NCBI RefSeq assembly: GCF_021390715.1
Contig: NZ_JAJGWT010000003.1
Location: forward strand, 1-64,000
Origin: Tenacibaculum piscium
GTDB lineage: Bacteria; Bacteroidota; Bacteroidia; Flavobacteriales; Flavobacteriaceae
Direction: 5' to 3'
DNA length: 64,000 nt
Below are positions 1 to 9,148 of this stretch, one piece after another. Within the stretch, counting starts at the first letter, position 1; every line of letters begins with the position of its first letter. Both the position numbers and the translations under genes were made by a program. The notes beneath the pieces are model-generated. The model searched no databases. It was not told where the DNA came from and saw only the letters and a program-made list of their open reading frames with translations.

Positions 1-2998
1 CAGCATTCGTACTTTTTAAATTTGATGAATTTTCAGATAAAATACTATTTGCTCCACTATTAGCATTAAGATATGCCGTGTATGGATTCGAAATCATTTC
101 AAATGTATTATTTGCGTTTCCTGTTGCGGTATATTGAACATTATCAGTAGTTATTGTTCCTCTAAAATCAACTGTTCCTGCCGTAGTTTTTTTGATGGAA
201 TACGCTTTTGCAGTATCAAAACTCCCCCACGATAAGGTATTTTTATAATATGTCCAAGGAGCTGTATTTCCATTTTCATAAATTCCTAATCCTTTATGAT
301 TCGGGTTTACCGTTCCGCTTACCAATGAACTATTTGTTACAAAAGATGCAACATCTTGCCCAACAACTGGCGAACCTACTAAGTTCCATTTGTCAGAAAC
401 ATAACTTTTATAGGTTGCTTTTCCTGTTACAGTATTGATAACTTTCAAACTTCCATAACTATTTACATCTGATTCAATAGTTAAATTATCATTTGTAATA
501 ATATTTTCAGCCGTTAAATTTGCCGATGGCGAAATTGTTAAACTTGCTGAATTTTCAATAGTAATATCTTTAGCATTCGCACTATTTGAAATTACAGGAT
601 AATTTGTTGCTCCATTAAAAACAAACGCATTTAAAGTATTTGTTGGAACGCCATTGCTCCAGTTACTTGCGGTATTCCAAGAAGTATCTGTTGCTCCTAT
701 CCAATTAGTTTGTGGTAATGGTGGTACTGAACCAAATTCATATGCTCCCATATCTACGGTTGTGTTATGTATTCTTTGGTTTCCTACTAAATCGGTGGTT
801 GTACCTGCTGGTATTTTAGCGTTATCACCAGTATCTTTTGCTGGTGAACCTGCTTGTAAAGTAAAATCTGTGGCACTTGTAAATAACGGATTTGCATTAC
901 TTACGTTTGTTTTATTTGCAGTAGCTATTACTGAAAAACCGTCTGAATCAATACTGTTAAAAACATTTACTGTGTTCATCGTATAGTTTAACCCAGAAAC
1001 TGATTTTGAAGTTATACCACCAATAGTCGTATTACCCCAAAAAATACAATTAGACATTTCAACAGATATAGGAGAGCCTGCAGATTCTTCTTTAGTTACC
1101 CCTATGGTTGCTCTATTAAAGTTATTTAATCCACTAGAAGTACCTAAATCTGAATTATTTACATAAGTGTTATTTATCAGTTTAATACTTGTTGTATTGT
1201 TACCATAAGAAAAAGCAACTCCTCTAAACATACCTGCACTACCTGCTGATCCATTATTTCCAGTTCCTATGTTTTTTGAAATATTCCCTTTAAAAAGAGA
1301 ATTACTTATGATTGCAGAATATGCATATCTTCCTCTTTTACTGTAAGAAAGAGCTGCGCCTCCTTTTGCTAAATTATTTTCAAAAATACATCTATCTATA
1401 ATTAATTTATCTCCAGTTCTATATGCTTCATAAAACAAACCAGCACCGTAACCTGCAACATTATTTTTTATAATAGAGTTTTTTAAAATTAACCCTTTTG
1501 TATATCCTCCAGCAGGTAACGATATTCCAGTACCAGTACTATTTCCAGATGAGTTTCCACCAGAAATTGTAAAACCATCTATTACGGCATCATATCCATT
1601 TATTTTTACAACATTCAATGAGTTATCACTTCTTGTTGTATTACCAAAAGTTATATTAGCATCATCATTAGCCATTAAATCTCCAGATAAAATAGTTTCA
1701 TTTGTTGTATTTACACCTACTAAATTTCGTTCTGATAATAAACTTTCTGTTCCTTTAAAACCTCCATAAATCGTTACATTTTTTTTACTTATTTCAAAGT
1801 TTATTAATTTATCACTAGCATCAGGAATATAAGTACCTTTTGCGACCCAAACTTCATCGGCATCTTTTACCTTCAATAATGCGTCTTGTAAATCTGTATA
1901 AGCATTAATCCATGATGAACCATCATTAGCTCCAGTAGCATCAGCCTTCACATAATAACGCCCATCTGTTCTAAATTCTTTTTCTAAAGACCAATTAGAA
2001 CTTGGAGCATAAACAGAAGTACATTTAGTTCTATAATAAACATTGTAAAAACTAGAACTACTTAGGTTTAATATATTATAACTTCCTGTTGTTACATCAT
2101 TAATAATAGTATAATTAGCAAAAGGCTCATTTTTTAATCCATAAGCTATATCGTAAGTTCCAGCATCTGTCCAAGTAACATCTGCAGAATCTTCTGTAAT
2201 ATTAGTTATAGAAAGATTTGTAATATCTGGTGAAAAACAAAAACCATAACCTCCCAATTGAGCTAATTGGGTTACTTCTGTTTGAGTTAGAATTTTATCA
2301 TAAAAAAATAAATCATCTAAATCATCTAAATATTTATTTGTAGTTGATAAATTATTGTTTTTATTATTTGCAACCTTAAATGGTGTATTCGCATTAACTC
2401 CTCCCGAACCGTACATTCTATAATGGTTTCTACCTACGACTACTGTTTCTTTAACAGTATCAGTAAATACATCTATATGAAAATCAAATTTTTTATTATC
2501 TGATGCTTTTACATATTTAATATTCACAACTATATGATGCCAATTATTATCTGATATAGGCTTACTAAATAATTCATCAAAATCCCAATTAATAAAAGGT
2601 GTTCCCAAATCATAATATTGATTTCTACCAGAAACGCCTATTTTACCATCTTTTAAATAAACATTAAAACCTATATTATCTTTTTGTTCAAAAATAATTC
2701 TTGAATTTGAGTCATTAGTACTTGTTTTTACCCAAAAACTTAAAGCTATCTGAGAACCAAAAGAAAATTTATTAGCTGTTAAATAGTCTCCATTTAAACT
2801 AATGGCATTATTTACGGTATTAAACCTGTCATTAATCTTTGTTAATGCAGTTCCTGTTTGCAAAAAATTGTTTCCATTTGCAGCATCTGTTAGCCCCCCT
2901 TCTGTAAACTGATACATTGCTTGTAGACTATTTATCGGTATTTGTGCAAATGTTACACTACTTATTAAAAGCAATAATAGTAATATATTTTTTTTCAT
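1..2998 (-). CDS. Large secreted LamG / fibronectin III / beta-helix surface protein (partial, C-terminus beyond window)
   Basis: The frame starts at ATG 2998 and stays open to base 1, giving about 999 visible residues. Residues 1-19 form a signal peptide ending FAQ. Residues about 25-230 resemble a LamG/concanavalin-like domain (SLNGDYL, LSFWVKT, NNWHHIVVNIK). About 255-340 is fibronectin-III-like (ITNITEDSADVTWTDAGTYD). About 345-750 is a right-handed beta-helix with a choice-of-anchor Q ending (VDMGAYEFG near residue 747). A further beta module follows (NWIGATDTSWNTASNWSNG, near 765). The C-terminus is missing, so a type IX secretion sorting domain cannot be checked, but this architecture is common in such substrates. 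The gene is transcribed away from the LytTR operon and has a direct-repeat element 62 bp upstream of its start. Likely an adhesin or cell-surface polymer-binding protein; the ligand is unknown. Confidence 0.85.
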   Translation of the reverse strand, partial: MKKNILLLLLLISSVTFAQIPINSLQAMYQFTEGGLTDAANGNNFLQTGTALTKINDRFNTVNNAISLNGDYLTANKFSFGSQIALSFWVKTSTNDSNSRIIFEQKDNIGFNVYLKDGKIGVSGRNQYYDLGTPFINWDFDELFSKPISDNNWHHIVVNIKYVKASDNKKFDFHIDVFTDTVKETVVVGRNHYRMYGSGGVNANTPFKVANNKNNNLSTTNKYLDDLDDLFFYDKILTQTEVTQLAQLGGYGFCFSPDITNLSITNITEDSADVTWTDAGTYDIAYGLKNEPFANYTIINDVTTGSYNILNLSSSSFYNVYYRTKCTSVYAPSSNWSLEKEFRTDGRYYVKADATGANDGSSWINAYTDLQDALLKVKDADEVWVAKGTYIPDASDKLINFEISKKNVTIYGGFKGTESLLSERNLVGVNTTNETILSGDLMANDDANITFGNTTRSDNSLNVVKINGYDAVIDGFTISGGNSSGNSTGTGISLPAGGYTKGLILKNSIIKNNVAGYGAGLFYEAYRTGDKLIIDRCIFENNLAKGGAALSYSKRGRYAYSAIISNSLFKGNISKNIGTGNNGSAGSAGMFRGVAFSYGNNTTSIKLINNTYVNNSDLGTSSGLNNFNRATIGVTKEESAGSPISVEMSNCIFWGNTTIGGITSKSVSGLNYTMNTVNVFNSIDSDGFSVIATANKTNVSNANPLFTSATDFTLQAGSPAKDTGDNAKIPAGTTTDLVGNQRIHNTTVDMGAYEFGSVPPLPQTNWIGATDTSWNTASNWSNGVPTNTLNAFVFNGATNYPVISNSANAKDITIENSASLTISPSANLTAENIITNDNLTIESDVNSYGSLKVINTVTGKATYKSYVSDKWNLVGSPVVGQDVASFVTNSSLVSGTVNPNHKGLGIYENGNTAPWTYYKNTLSWGSFDTAKAYSIKKTTAGTVDFRGTITTDNVQYTATGNANNTFEMISNPYTAYLNANSGANSILSENSSNLKSTNA

Positions 2999-3358
2999 GA
3001 TAAATTTATTTTTAAATTTAAAACGAAAATAAAATGACTATTTAACCTCTCTACTTAAAAGTTTCCGAACGCTACAATATTGTTTCCGAACAAATTTTCA
3101 ATCCTCTTAGAGAACCTAATATTATAATAATTGACACTTTTTTTTCATAGTTATTAGAGCTTGTTTTTTTACTCTTACTTACAAAGCCACCTTATCAAGT
3201 GCTAAAAAGTTTCTCGTAGCTTATGAATTGTAAAAACTAAAGGATAATAATTCATTTTCAGATTATCGTATTCGATTATGGGCATTTGCTATTCTTTTTA
3301 GTTTCCGAAAAATGATATAACAAGTATTTACATCTTTAAAAAATTGATTCTAAAATTA
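2999..3358. other. Intergenic region between surface protein and LytTR operon
   Basis: This 360-bp stretch has no convincing gene. It carries the direct-repeat element at 3061-3091 upstream of the surface-protein gene. A -7-like TATTTTCG lies on the minus strand at 3031-3024. A single additional half-site, GTTTCCGAAA, lies at 3301-3310 with no partner at 21 bp. The rest is AT-rich and without clear structure. Confidence 0.6.
3061..3091 (-). promoter_or_regulatory. LytTR-type direct-repeat operator, site A
   Basis: On the minus strand GTTCGGAAAC occurs twice, perfectly repeated with a 21-bp period and separated by 11 bases that include ATTGTAG. LytTR-domain regulators bind two direct half-sites about two helical turns apart, so the geometry fits. 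The site lies 62 bp upstream of the surface-protein start. It matches site B at 6635-6665 in 25 of 31 positions. Binding by the neighbouring LytTR regulator is inferred. Confidence 0.7.
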
Positions 3359-4096
3359 TTAATGCATCAATTTTTCGAAATTTTCTTTATAGGTTTTACC
3401 AACAGAAATTATTTTATCAGTAAAAGTAAGAAGTTGTTTTTCTTTTTTTGAATAGCTATTTATATGATTAATATTTACCATCCAAGAACGATGTACTCTT
3501 GTAAAAAAATCTTTATCACTTAATAAATTTTCATAATAATTTAATTTTTTAGCAACCATAAATTCCTTGCCATTTGTAGTATAAATTACGCTGTACATTC
3601 TATCTGCTTGAATACAAATAATGTCAATAATATTTACAATTACATAATCTGTTTTATAAGGTATCGCTATTATTGTAAGTTGTTTTTTATTTTGTTGTAA
3701 TAATTCAACTCTGGTATTTAATTGCTTATTTTGAATATTTATGGCTACTTTTTCAACAGCTTTTTGCAACAAATCAACCGCGATTGGTTTTAATAAATAA
3801 TCTATTGCGGTTACTTGAAATGCTTTAATAGCATAAGTATCGTAAGCGGTTACAAAAATTACGTGAAAGTTGATTTCATTAAATTCTTCTAATAATTGAA
3901 AACCATTTTTTTGAGGCATTTCAATATCTAAAAACACGATTTGAGGTTGGTATTTTTGTATTATTTGTACTGCATCATCAACATTAGAAGCTTCTGAAAT
4001 TACTTCTACTTGCTTACAAAAAGCACCTAGTAAATAGCGTAAATTTTCTCTTGCGTTAATCTCATCATCAACAAGTACGGCTTTTATTTTTCTCAT
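3359..4096 (-). CDS. LytTR-family response regulator
   Basis: A 245-residue two-component response regulator. Residues 1-120 are a CheY-like receiver with acidic DD at 10-11, the phospho-acceptor Asp57 in VFLDIEMP and a conserved Lys in YLLKPI. Residues about 140-245 are a LytTR DNA-binding domain (ITVDYI-like start, then FTRVHRSWMVNINHI and the SVGKTYKE end). It is the last gene of an operon with two LytS/YpdA-type kinases, 14 bp after the nearer one. By family it would bind paired direct repeats, and such repeats lie upstream of the adjacent surface-protein gene and of the operon itself. Confidence 0.93.
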   Translation of the reverse strand: MRKIKAVLVDDEINARENLRYLLGAFCKQVEVISEASNVDDAVQIIQKYQPQIVFLDIEMPQKNGFQLLEEFNEINFHVIFVTAYDTYAIKAFQVTAIDYLLKPIAVDLLQKAVEKVAINIQNKQLNTRVELLQQNKKQLTIIAIPYKTDYVIVNIIDIICIQADRMYSVIYTTNGKEFMVAKKLNYYENLLSDKDFFTRVHRSWMVNINHINSYSKKEKQLLTFTDKIISVGKTYKENFEKLMH

Positions 4097-4110
4097 TTTA
4101 TCATATATTT

Positions 4111-5334
4111 TTAATCTATATACGGTATTTTTAATATGACTTTAGTTCCTTCTTCAATTTTTACATATTTAAAACCAATATCTGTTTTATAATAGTCTTT
4201 TAATAGCAATAATCTATCTTGTATTGCTTTTGTTGAAAATGATTCTTCTTTATTATTTAAGGTATTTATTTCTATAGAAGCTTTAATTCCAATGCCATTA
4301 TCTACAATTTCACATTCAAAAACTTCTTTTTGAGAAAAAGAAATCGTTACTTTTTTTATTCCTGATGTTTTGTGTAACAAACCATGTTTTATAGAATTTT
4401 CAACAAAAGGCTGAATTATCATCGAAGGTATTTTAATGTCTTTAATATTTTGATATCCTATTAAAACATATTCAAAATCATCTCGAAAACGCAATTTTTC
4501 TAACTCTAAATATTTTGTTAATAAGGATAATTCCTCATCAAAATACACAAAACTTTTTTCACTCATATTTAAGTTTTCTCTAATTAGCGATGCAAATTTT
4601 GTTAGATAATTATAGGCTTCATGTTTGTTTCCTTTTAATACTAAATTTTGAATTGAATTCATCGCATTAAACATAAAATGCGGATTCATTTGTGCTTTTA
4701 ACGATTTTAACTGTAAATATGCTAATTCATTCTTTTTTTTCTCTTCTAATTGTTTGTAGGCTTCTTTTAACTTTACTTCATTTTTTTGATTTAATAATTG
4801 TGAATAGTTAAGTATCACATAAGATCCTATAAAAACAGCAAGTAATAGAATCGGATTTAACATATCAGAAGGATATATACTTGGTATTAATTTATAAGGA
4901 ATATAATATAAGAGCCAGCACAATATCATTATTGAGATTGTTATTTGCTTTTTATCAATTAAAATAAGAGCGACTAATGGATATATAAAATAAAAATTTT
5001 CCATCATTCGAGATGGTTCTATATAATTTGCAAAAATAAAAGTTACCGTTATAAGTACTATTATAAACAATACTCTAGCATAAATATATTTTCTATTTTT
5101 TTGCAATAGATAAACTGCAATAATTGCTAAAAACGAAAAAAAATGTACTACAATGCTTTTGTTCATTTTATTTGAAAAAAACGGATCAAAAAACATAAAA
5201 GTACAGATTAAAATTCCCCATGTTAAACAAAATACATTTAACAGTTTTATTTTTTTATGTTCGTTTTCATTATTGTTGTAAACCCCAATATTTACAACGA
5301 ATTTATATGCTTTTTTCAAAAAAAATAGTATCAT
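4111..5334 (-). CDS. Membrane sensor histidine kinase, LytS/YpdA type (intact)
   Basis: A 407-residue histidine kinase. Residues about 30-175 hold some six hydrophobic membrane segments. A coiled coil at about 180-212 (NQKNEVKLKEAYKQLEEKK) leads into a His_kinase domain with phospho-acceptor His219 in NPHFMFN. The ATPase part has an intact N-box (QPFVENSIKHG, Asn313) and G1 box (DNGIGI, 345-350). There is no extracellular sensor domain, so the signal is probably sensed in the membrane. It lies 10 bp after a paralogous kinase with the same layout and 14 bp before the LytTR regulator, presumably its partner. Confidence 0.92.
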   Translation of the reverse strand: MILFFLKKAYKFVVNIGVYNNNENEHKKIKLLNVFCLTWGILICTFMFFDPFFSNKMNKSIVVHFFSFLAIIAVYLLQKNRKYIYARVLFIIVLITVTFIFANYIEPSRMMENFYFIYPLVALILIDKKQITISIMILCWLLYYIPYKLIPSIYPSDMLNPILLLAVFIGSYVILNYSQLLNQKNEVKLKEAYKQLEEKKKNELAYLQLKSLKAQMNPHFMFNAMNSIQNLVLKGNKHEAYNYLTKFASLIRENLNMSEKSFVYFDEELSLLTKYLELEKLRFRDDFEYVLIGYQNIKDIKIPSMIIQPFVENSIKHGLLHKTSGIKKVTISFSQKEVFECEIVDNGIGIKASIEINTLNNKEESFSTKAIQDRLLLLKDYYKTDIGFKYVKIEEGTKVILKIPYID

Positions 5335-5344
5335 TTTATTTCAA

Positions 5345-6583
5345 TTATTTATACGACATTTTAAGTACTACTTTAGTTTTTAAATTTTCTTCGATGTATT
5401 TAAAGTGTATTTTTATATTATAAAAATCTTTTAATAAAGCGACTCTTTTTTCTATTATTGCTGTTAAAGATAGTTCTAAATTCATTTTATCTTTCTCTTT
5501 CATTTCAACGGATTTTGCAATTCCTATTCCGTTATCAATTATGGTACAAACTAGCATTTTGTTTTCATGATGAAACGTAATTTTTAACTCTCTCAATTCA
5601 TTTATTTGATGCAAAAGTCTGTATCGAATAGCTTCTTCAACAAAAGGCTGAATAATTTGTGATGGAATTTCAATATTTTTATTGTTTTCTAAATTTTCAA
5701 TAGTATAATTAAAACTATCGCCAAAACGCAATTTTTCAAGTTCTAAATATTTGTTTAAAATGACTAATTCAATATCTAAACTTGTAAAATTTTTATTGCT
5801 GATTTTTAAATTTTCACGCATTAAAACAGCATATCTTGTTAAATAATCATACGCATCTTCTTTATTACCTTTTAAAATTAAATTTTGAATTGCATTTAAA
5901 GTATTAAACATAAAATGCGGATTCATTTGTGCTTTTAATGTTTGTAATCTTAAAAGAGCCAGTTCATTTTCTTTTTGTTTTTCGAGTTTAGCGTAAGCTT
6001 TTTCTAATTTTATTTTACGTTTTCGTAGTTTCTTTTCTTGTTTTTTATTTAATTGTTCGGAATAGTTTAAAATAACAAAAGTTCCTAAAAAAATACAGAA
6101 TACCAATACGGGCAAAATCATATTTTTAGGATACATATTTAAAAAAAGATTCGGGATAAAATACAATCCGAAGCAAAGAAGTAAAAACAACATATTAATC
6201 CATTTTTTTTCAATGAATAAAATACCGACCAAAGGATATAGAAAATAAAAATTTTCAATCAACATTAAAGGTGTTGTAAAGTTGGCGAATATAAATGTGA
6301 TGGAAATTATAGCAATTATAAAAACAATTCGAGCTATATGATAATTTTGTAAAAATTGTAAATAAAAAATACCTGTGATAATAACATACGAAATTCCATG
6401 TAAAATCAAACTTCCATATAATTCTCTTTCAAAAATCAAATCAAAAATGGTGATAATGACAATCATTACCGACCAGGTAATACAAAAAGCGTTTAAGAGT
6501 CTTATTTTTTTAGCTTCAACCGATTTTTTTTGAGGAACACCTATATTTAATAAATAAGAGTATGTGTTTAAAATTTTATTCAT
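5345..6583 (-). CDS. Paralogous membrane histidine kinase with degenerate N-box
   Basis: A 412-residue protein that aligns end to end with the downstream kinase (shared NIGV near the start, LLNxFCxTW, ENFYFxYPLV, LKAQMNPHFMFN), so the pair is a tandem duplication. The acceptor His223 and G1 box DNGIGI are kept. In the N-box the usual ENxIKHG reads EEAIRYR at 316-322, so the Mg-binding Asn is Glu317 and the His and Gly are Tyr321 and Arg322. I infer weak or no kinase activity, perhaps a partner or modulator that can still receive or pass phosphate. First gene of the operon, 51 bp downstream of direct-repeat site B. Confidence 0.9.
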   Translation of the reverse strand: MNKILNTYSYLLNIGVPQKKSVEAKKIRLLNAFCITWSVMIVIITIFDLIFERELYGSLILHGISYVIITGIFYLQFLQNYHIARIVFIIAIISITFIFANFTTPLMLIENFYFLYPLVGILFIEKKWINMLFLLLCFGLYFIPNLFLNMYPKNMILPVLVFCIFLGTFVILNYSEQLNKKQEKKLRKRKIKLEKAYAKLEKQKENELALLRLQTLKAQMNPHFMFNTLNAIQNLILKGNKEDAYDYLTRYAVLMRENLKISNKNFTSLDIELVILNKYLELEKLRFGDSFNYTIENLENNKNIEIPSQIIQPFVEEAIRYRLLHQINELRELKITFHHENKMLVCTIIDNGIGIAKSVEMKEKDKMNLELSLTAIIEKRVALLKDFYNIKIHFKYIEENLKTKVVLKMSYK

Positions 6584-6634
6584 GAAGCTATTTTTTTTAA
6601 ATATCGTTTTTTTATTTCAAAACAATTCTATTTA

Positions 6635-6665
6635 CTTTACGAATACTACAATCTAGTTTCCGAAC
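6635..6665 (-). promoter_or_regulatory. LytTR-type direct-repeat operator, site B
   Basis: On the minus strand GTTCGGAAAC is followed 21 bp later by the imperfect copy ATTCGTAAAG, with ATTGTAG in the spacer. Twenty-five of 31 positions agree with site A at 3061-3091. It lies 51 bp upstream of the first kinase gene and suggests autoregulation of the two-component operon. Confidence 0.65.
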
Positions 6666-6738
6666 GTTTTATTTTGATTTTATTGAACGTTTTTTTTCAT
6701 AAATATATCATAGTTAATAAGTTCTTAACTATAAAACA

Positions 6739-6773
6739 CAAAAAAACGCAATCAAATTAATGATTGCGTTTTA
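6739..6773 (-). terminator. Rho-independent terminator after dnaK
   Basis: A 12-bp perfect stem (AAAACGCAATCA with its complement) around a 6-base loop is followed on the minus strand by a T-run. Confidence 0.85.
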
Positions 6774-6823
6774 ATATAAAAAGTGTCAAAATATAAAGTA
6801 TAAAATATACTTAAAAGTTAAAA

Positions 6824-8713
6824 TTACTTAACTTCTTCGAAATCTACATCTTCTACATTATCAGCTTGTGCATCAGTTTTTGGCTGTGCTTCTTGCTGAG
6901 CTCCTGCTGCACCTTTATCAGCATACATCTCTTCAGATGCCGCTTTCCAAGCTTCGTTAATTGTTGCCATAGCAGCATCAATTTGTGCTAAATCTTGTAA
7001 TTGGTGTGCTGTTTGTAATTCAACTAAAGCGCTTTCAATTGGTGCTTTTTTATCATCTGATAATTTATCACCAAATTCTTTTAATTGCTTTTCAGTTTGA
7101 AAAATCATAGAATCAGCTTCGTTGATTTTTTCAGCAGTTTCTTTTGCTTTTGCATCGGAATCAGCATTTGCTTCTGCTTCTGCTTTCATTTTTTCGATTT
7201 CTTCTTCTGATAATCCTGAAGAAGCTTCGATTTTAATATCTTGTGTTTTTCCTGTTGCTTTATCTGAAGCAGATACTTTGATAATTCCGTTTGCATCAAT
7301 ATCGAAAGTTACTTCAATTTGAGGAACACCTCTTTGTGCTGGTGGAATATCTGTTAATTGGAAACGACCGATAGTATTGTTATCAGCAGCCATTGCTCTT
7401 TCCCCTTGTAAAACGTGAATATCTACAGATGGTTGGTTATCAGCAGCAGTAGAAAATACTTGTGATTTTTTTGTTGGAATAGTCGTATTTGCATCAATTA
7501 ATTTGGTGAATACGTTCCCCATTGTTTCAATTCCTAAAGATAAAGGCGTAACATCTAATAATAATACGTCTTTTACATCTCCTGTTAAAACTCCCCCTTG
7601 AATAGCCGCTCCTAAAGAAACAACTTCATCAGGATTTACGCCTTTACTTGGTGATTTTTTAAAGAAATTTTGAACAGCTTCTTGAATTGCAGGAATACGA
7701 GTAGAACCTCCAACTAATACAACTTCGTCAATTTCGTCGATAGTTAAATCGGCATTTTTTAAAGCAGTAGCACAAGGCTCAATAGTTCTTTTGATTAAAT
7801 CATCAATTAAAGCTTCAAATTTAGCTCTGGTTAATGTTCTAACTAAATGCTTAGGTCCTGAAGCAGTAGCAGTAATATAAGGTAAGTTAATTTCTGATGA
7901 AGTTGTGCTAGATAATTCAATCTTCGCTTTTTCAGCAGCTTCTTTTAAACGTTGTAAAGACATTGGATCTTTACGTAAGTCCATATCTTCCTCAGCTTTA
8001 AATTCTTCAGCTAACCAGTTGATAATTCTTTCATCAACATCATCTCCTCCTAAATGCGTATCACCATCAGTAGCTAATACTTCGAAAACACCGTCTCCTA
8101 ATTCTAAGATAGAAACATCATGTGTTCCACCACCAAAATCAAAAACAACGATTTTTTTATCGTCATGAGATTTATCTAAACCATACGCTAAAGCAGCTGC
8201 AGTTGGTTCGTTGATAATTCTTCTAACTTTTAAACCAGCAATTTCACCAGCTTCTTTTGTAGCCTGACGTTGTGCATCGTTAAAGTATGCTGGTACCGTA
8301 ATTACAGCTTCAGAAACATCTGTTCCTAAATAGTCTTCCGCTGTTTTTTTCATTTTCTGTAAAACCATGGCAGAAATTTCTTGAGGCGTATATAAACGAC
8401 CGTCAATATCTACACGTGGAGTATCATTATCACCTTTTACAACGCTATAAGGTACTCTTGCTGCTTCTTTTGAAGATTCAGAGAACTTATTTCCCATAAA
8501 ACGTTTAATAGAATAAACTGTTTTTGTAGGGTTCGTTACCGCTTGTCTTTTTGCTGGATCACCAACTTTACGCTCTCCACCTTCGATAAATGCAACGATA
8601 GATGGTGTCGTTCTTTTTCCTTCTGAATTAGGGATAACAACTGGTTCATTTCCTTCCATTACAGAAACACATGAATTTGTGGTTCCTAAATCAATTCCTA
8701 TAATTTTACTCAT
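6824..8713 (-). CDS. dnaK: Molecular chaperone DnaK (Hsp70)
   Basis: A 629-residue cytosolic Hsp70, close to the usual 610-640. The nucleotide-binding domain starts with [11 protein letters not shown], contains [10 protein letters not shown] and [13 protein letters not shown], and has the second phosphate motif as [13 protein letters not shown]. The linker [15 protein letters not shown] leads to the substrate-binding domain, and the C-terminus ends in the typical DVDFEEVK. It folds and protects proteins with DnaJ and GrpE, which are not in this window. It stands alone, with a terminator behind it. A sigma-54-like element lies about 50-65 bp upstream of the start. Confidence 0.99.
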   Translation of the reverse strand: MSKIIGIDLGTTNSCVSVMEGNEPVVIPNSEGKRTTPSIVAFIEGGERKVGDPAKRQAVTNPTKTVYSIKRFMGNKFSESSKEAARVPYSVVKGDNDTPRVDIDGRLYTPQEISAMVLQKMKKTAEDYLGTDVSEAVITVPAYFNDAQRQATKEAGEIAGLKVRRIINEPTAAALAYGLDKSHDDKKIVVFDFGGGTHDVSILELGDGVFEVLATDGDTHLGGDDVDERIINWLAEEFKAEEDMDLRKDPMSLQRLKEAAEKAKIELSSTTSSEINLPYITATASGPKHLVRTLTRAKFEALIDDLIKRTIEPCATALKNADLTIDEIDEVVLVGGSTRIPAIQEAVQNFFKKSPSKGVNPDEVVSLGAAIQGGVLTGDVKDVLLLDVTPLSLGIETMGNVFTKLIDANTTIPTKKSQVFSTAADNQPSVDIHVLQGERAMAADNNTIGRFQLTDIPPAQRGVPQIEVTFDIDANGIIKVSASDKATGKTQDIKIEASSGLSEEEIEKMKAEAEANADSDAKAKETAEKINEADSMIFQTEKQLKEFGDKLSDDKKAPIESALVELQTAHQLQDLAQIDAAMATINEAWKAASEEMYADKGAAGAQQEAQPKTDAQADNVEDVDFEEVK

Positions 8714-8761
8714 AATACTTATTTATCTTAAATTTTTAATTCAATTTTACAGGTTGTATTA

Positions 8762-8777
8762 GTCAAAGTGTGTGCCA
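8762..8777 (-). promoter_or_regulatory. Sigma-54-like promoter element upstream of dnaK
   Basis: On the minus strand TGGCAC is followed after 5 bases by TTGAC, which fits the RpoN consensus TGGCAC-N5-TTGC except for the C of the -12 GC doublet. It would place transcription start about 35-40 bases before the dnaK ATG. No ordinary TAnnTTTG box is obvious there. The assignment is inference. Confidence 0.4.
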
Positions 8778-8840
8778 ACAAGCTATAACTTTTATTTTGG
8801 CAGAAAATTTATCGTATTAGCCACATTACGAACTGTAATA

Positions 8841-8857
8841 AATGACATTATGTCATT
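8841..8857. repeat. Inverted repeat in dnaK-pyrE intergenic region
   Basis: AATGACA and TGTCATT are perfect 7-bp arms around a 3-base centre. Possible operator; no assignment to a regulator is possible. Confidence 0.35.
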
Positions 8858-9136
8858 ATTTTTGATTTATTTTCTCAACTTATTTTTGATGTAGCTTCTT
8901 ATTTCTTGATTATGGTATAATTATCTTCTGATGATTTTTTAAGATTATTGCTATAATTTTAGATGTTTCTAATTTACAAAAATGCTTTTAATTTCAACTA
9001 ATTATGGATGTTAATAAATTATTATCTCTTTAAATAAGAGATTGTAAGAATGTATTTTAACAAAAATAACGGCTAATTTTTAATTTATTTTTAGTGTCGT
9101 TGTAAAAAAATTTAGTTATCATTAACAAAAAAATTA

Positions 9137-9144
9137 TACATTTG
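9137..9144 (+). promoter_or_regulatory. Promoter -7 element of pyrE
   Basis: TACATTTG matches the Bacteroidota -7 consensus TAnnTTTG. It ends 4 bases before the pyrE ATG, which implies a leaderless or nearly leaderless transcript. The -33 part is weak (TTAG at 9112). Confidence 0.5.
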
Positions 9145-9148
9145 TGTT

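Larger units (their letters stand above)
8714..9148. other. Divergent regulatory region between dnaK and pyrE
   Basis: This 435-bp stretch has no supported gene. It holds the sigma-54-like element at 8762-8777 (towards dnaK), an inverted repeat AATGACA-TTA-TGTCATT at 8841-8857, and a -7 element TACATTTG at 9137-9144 facing pyrE. The remainder is AT-rich with no clear signal. Confidence 0.6.

Noticed and set aside
208-986. Plus-strand open frames at 208-438 and 654-986
   Set aside because: They lie opposite the continuous minus-strand surface-protein frame, which has a signal peptide and clear domains; their products show no family features.
7122-8168. Plus-strand frames opposite dnaK
   Set aside because: Ser/Ala-rich shadow products typical of the antisense of a conserved AT-rich gene; no promoter or homology.
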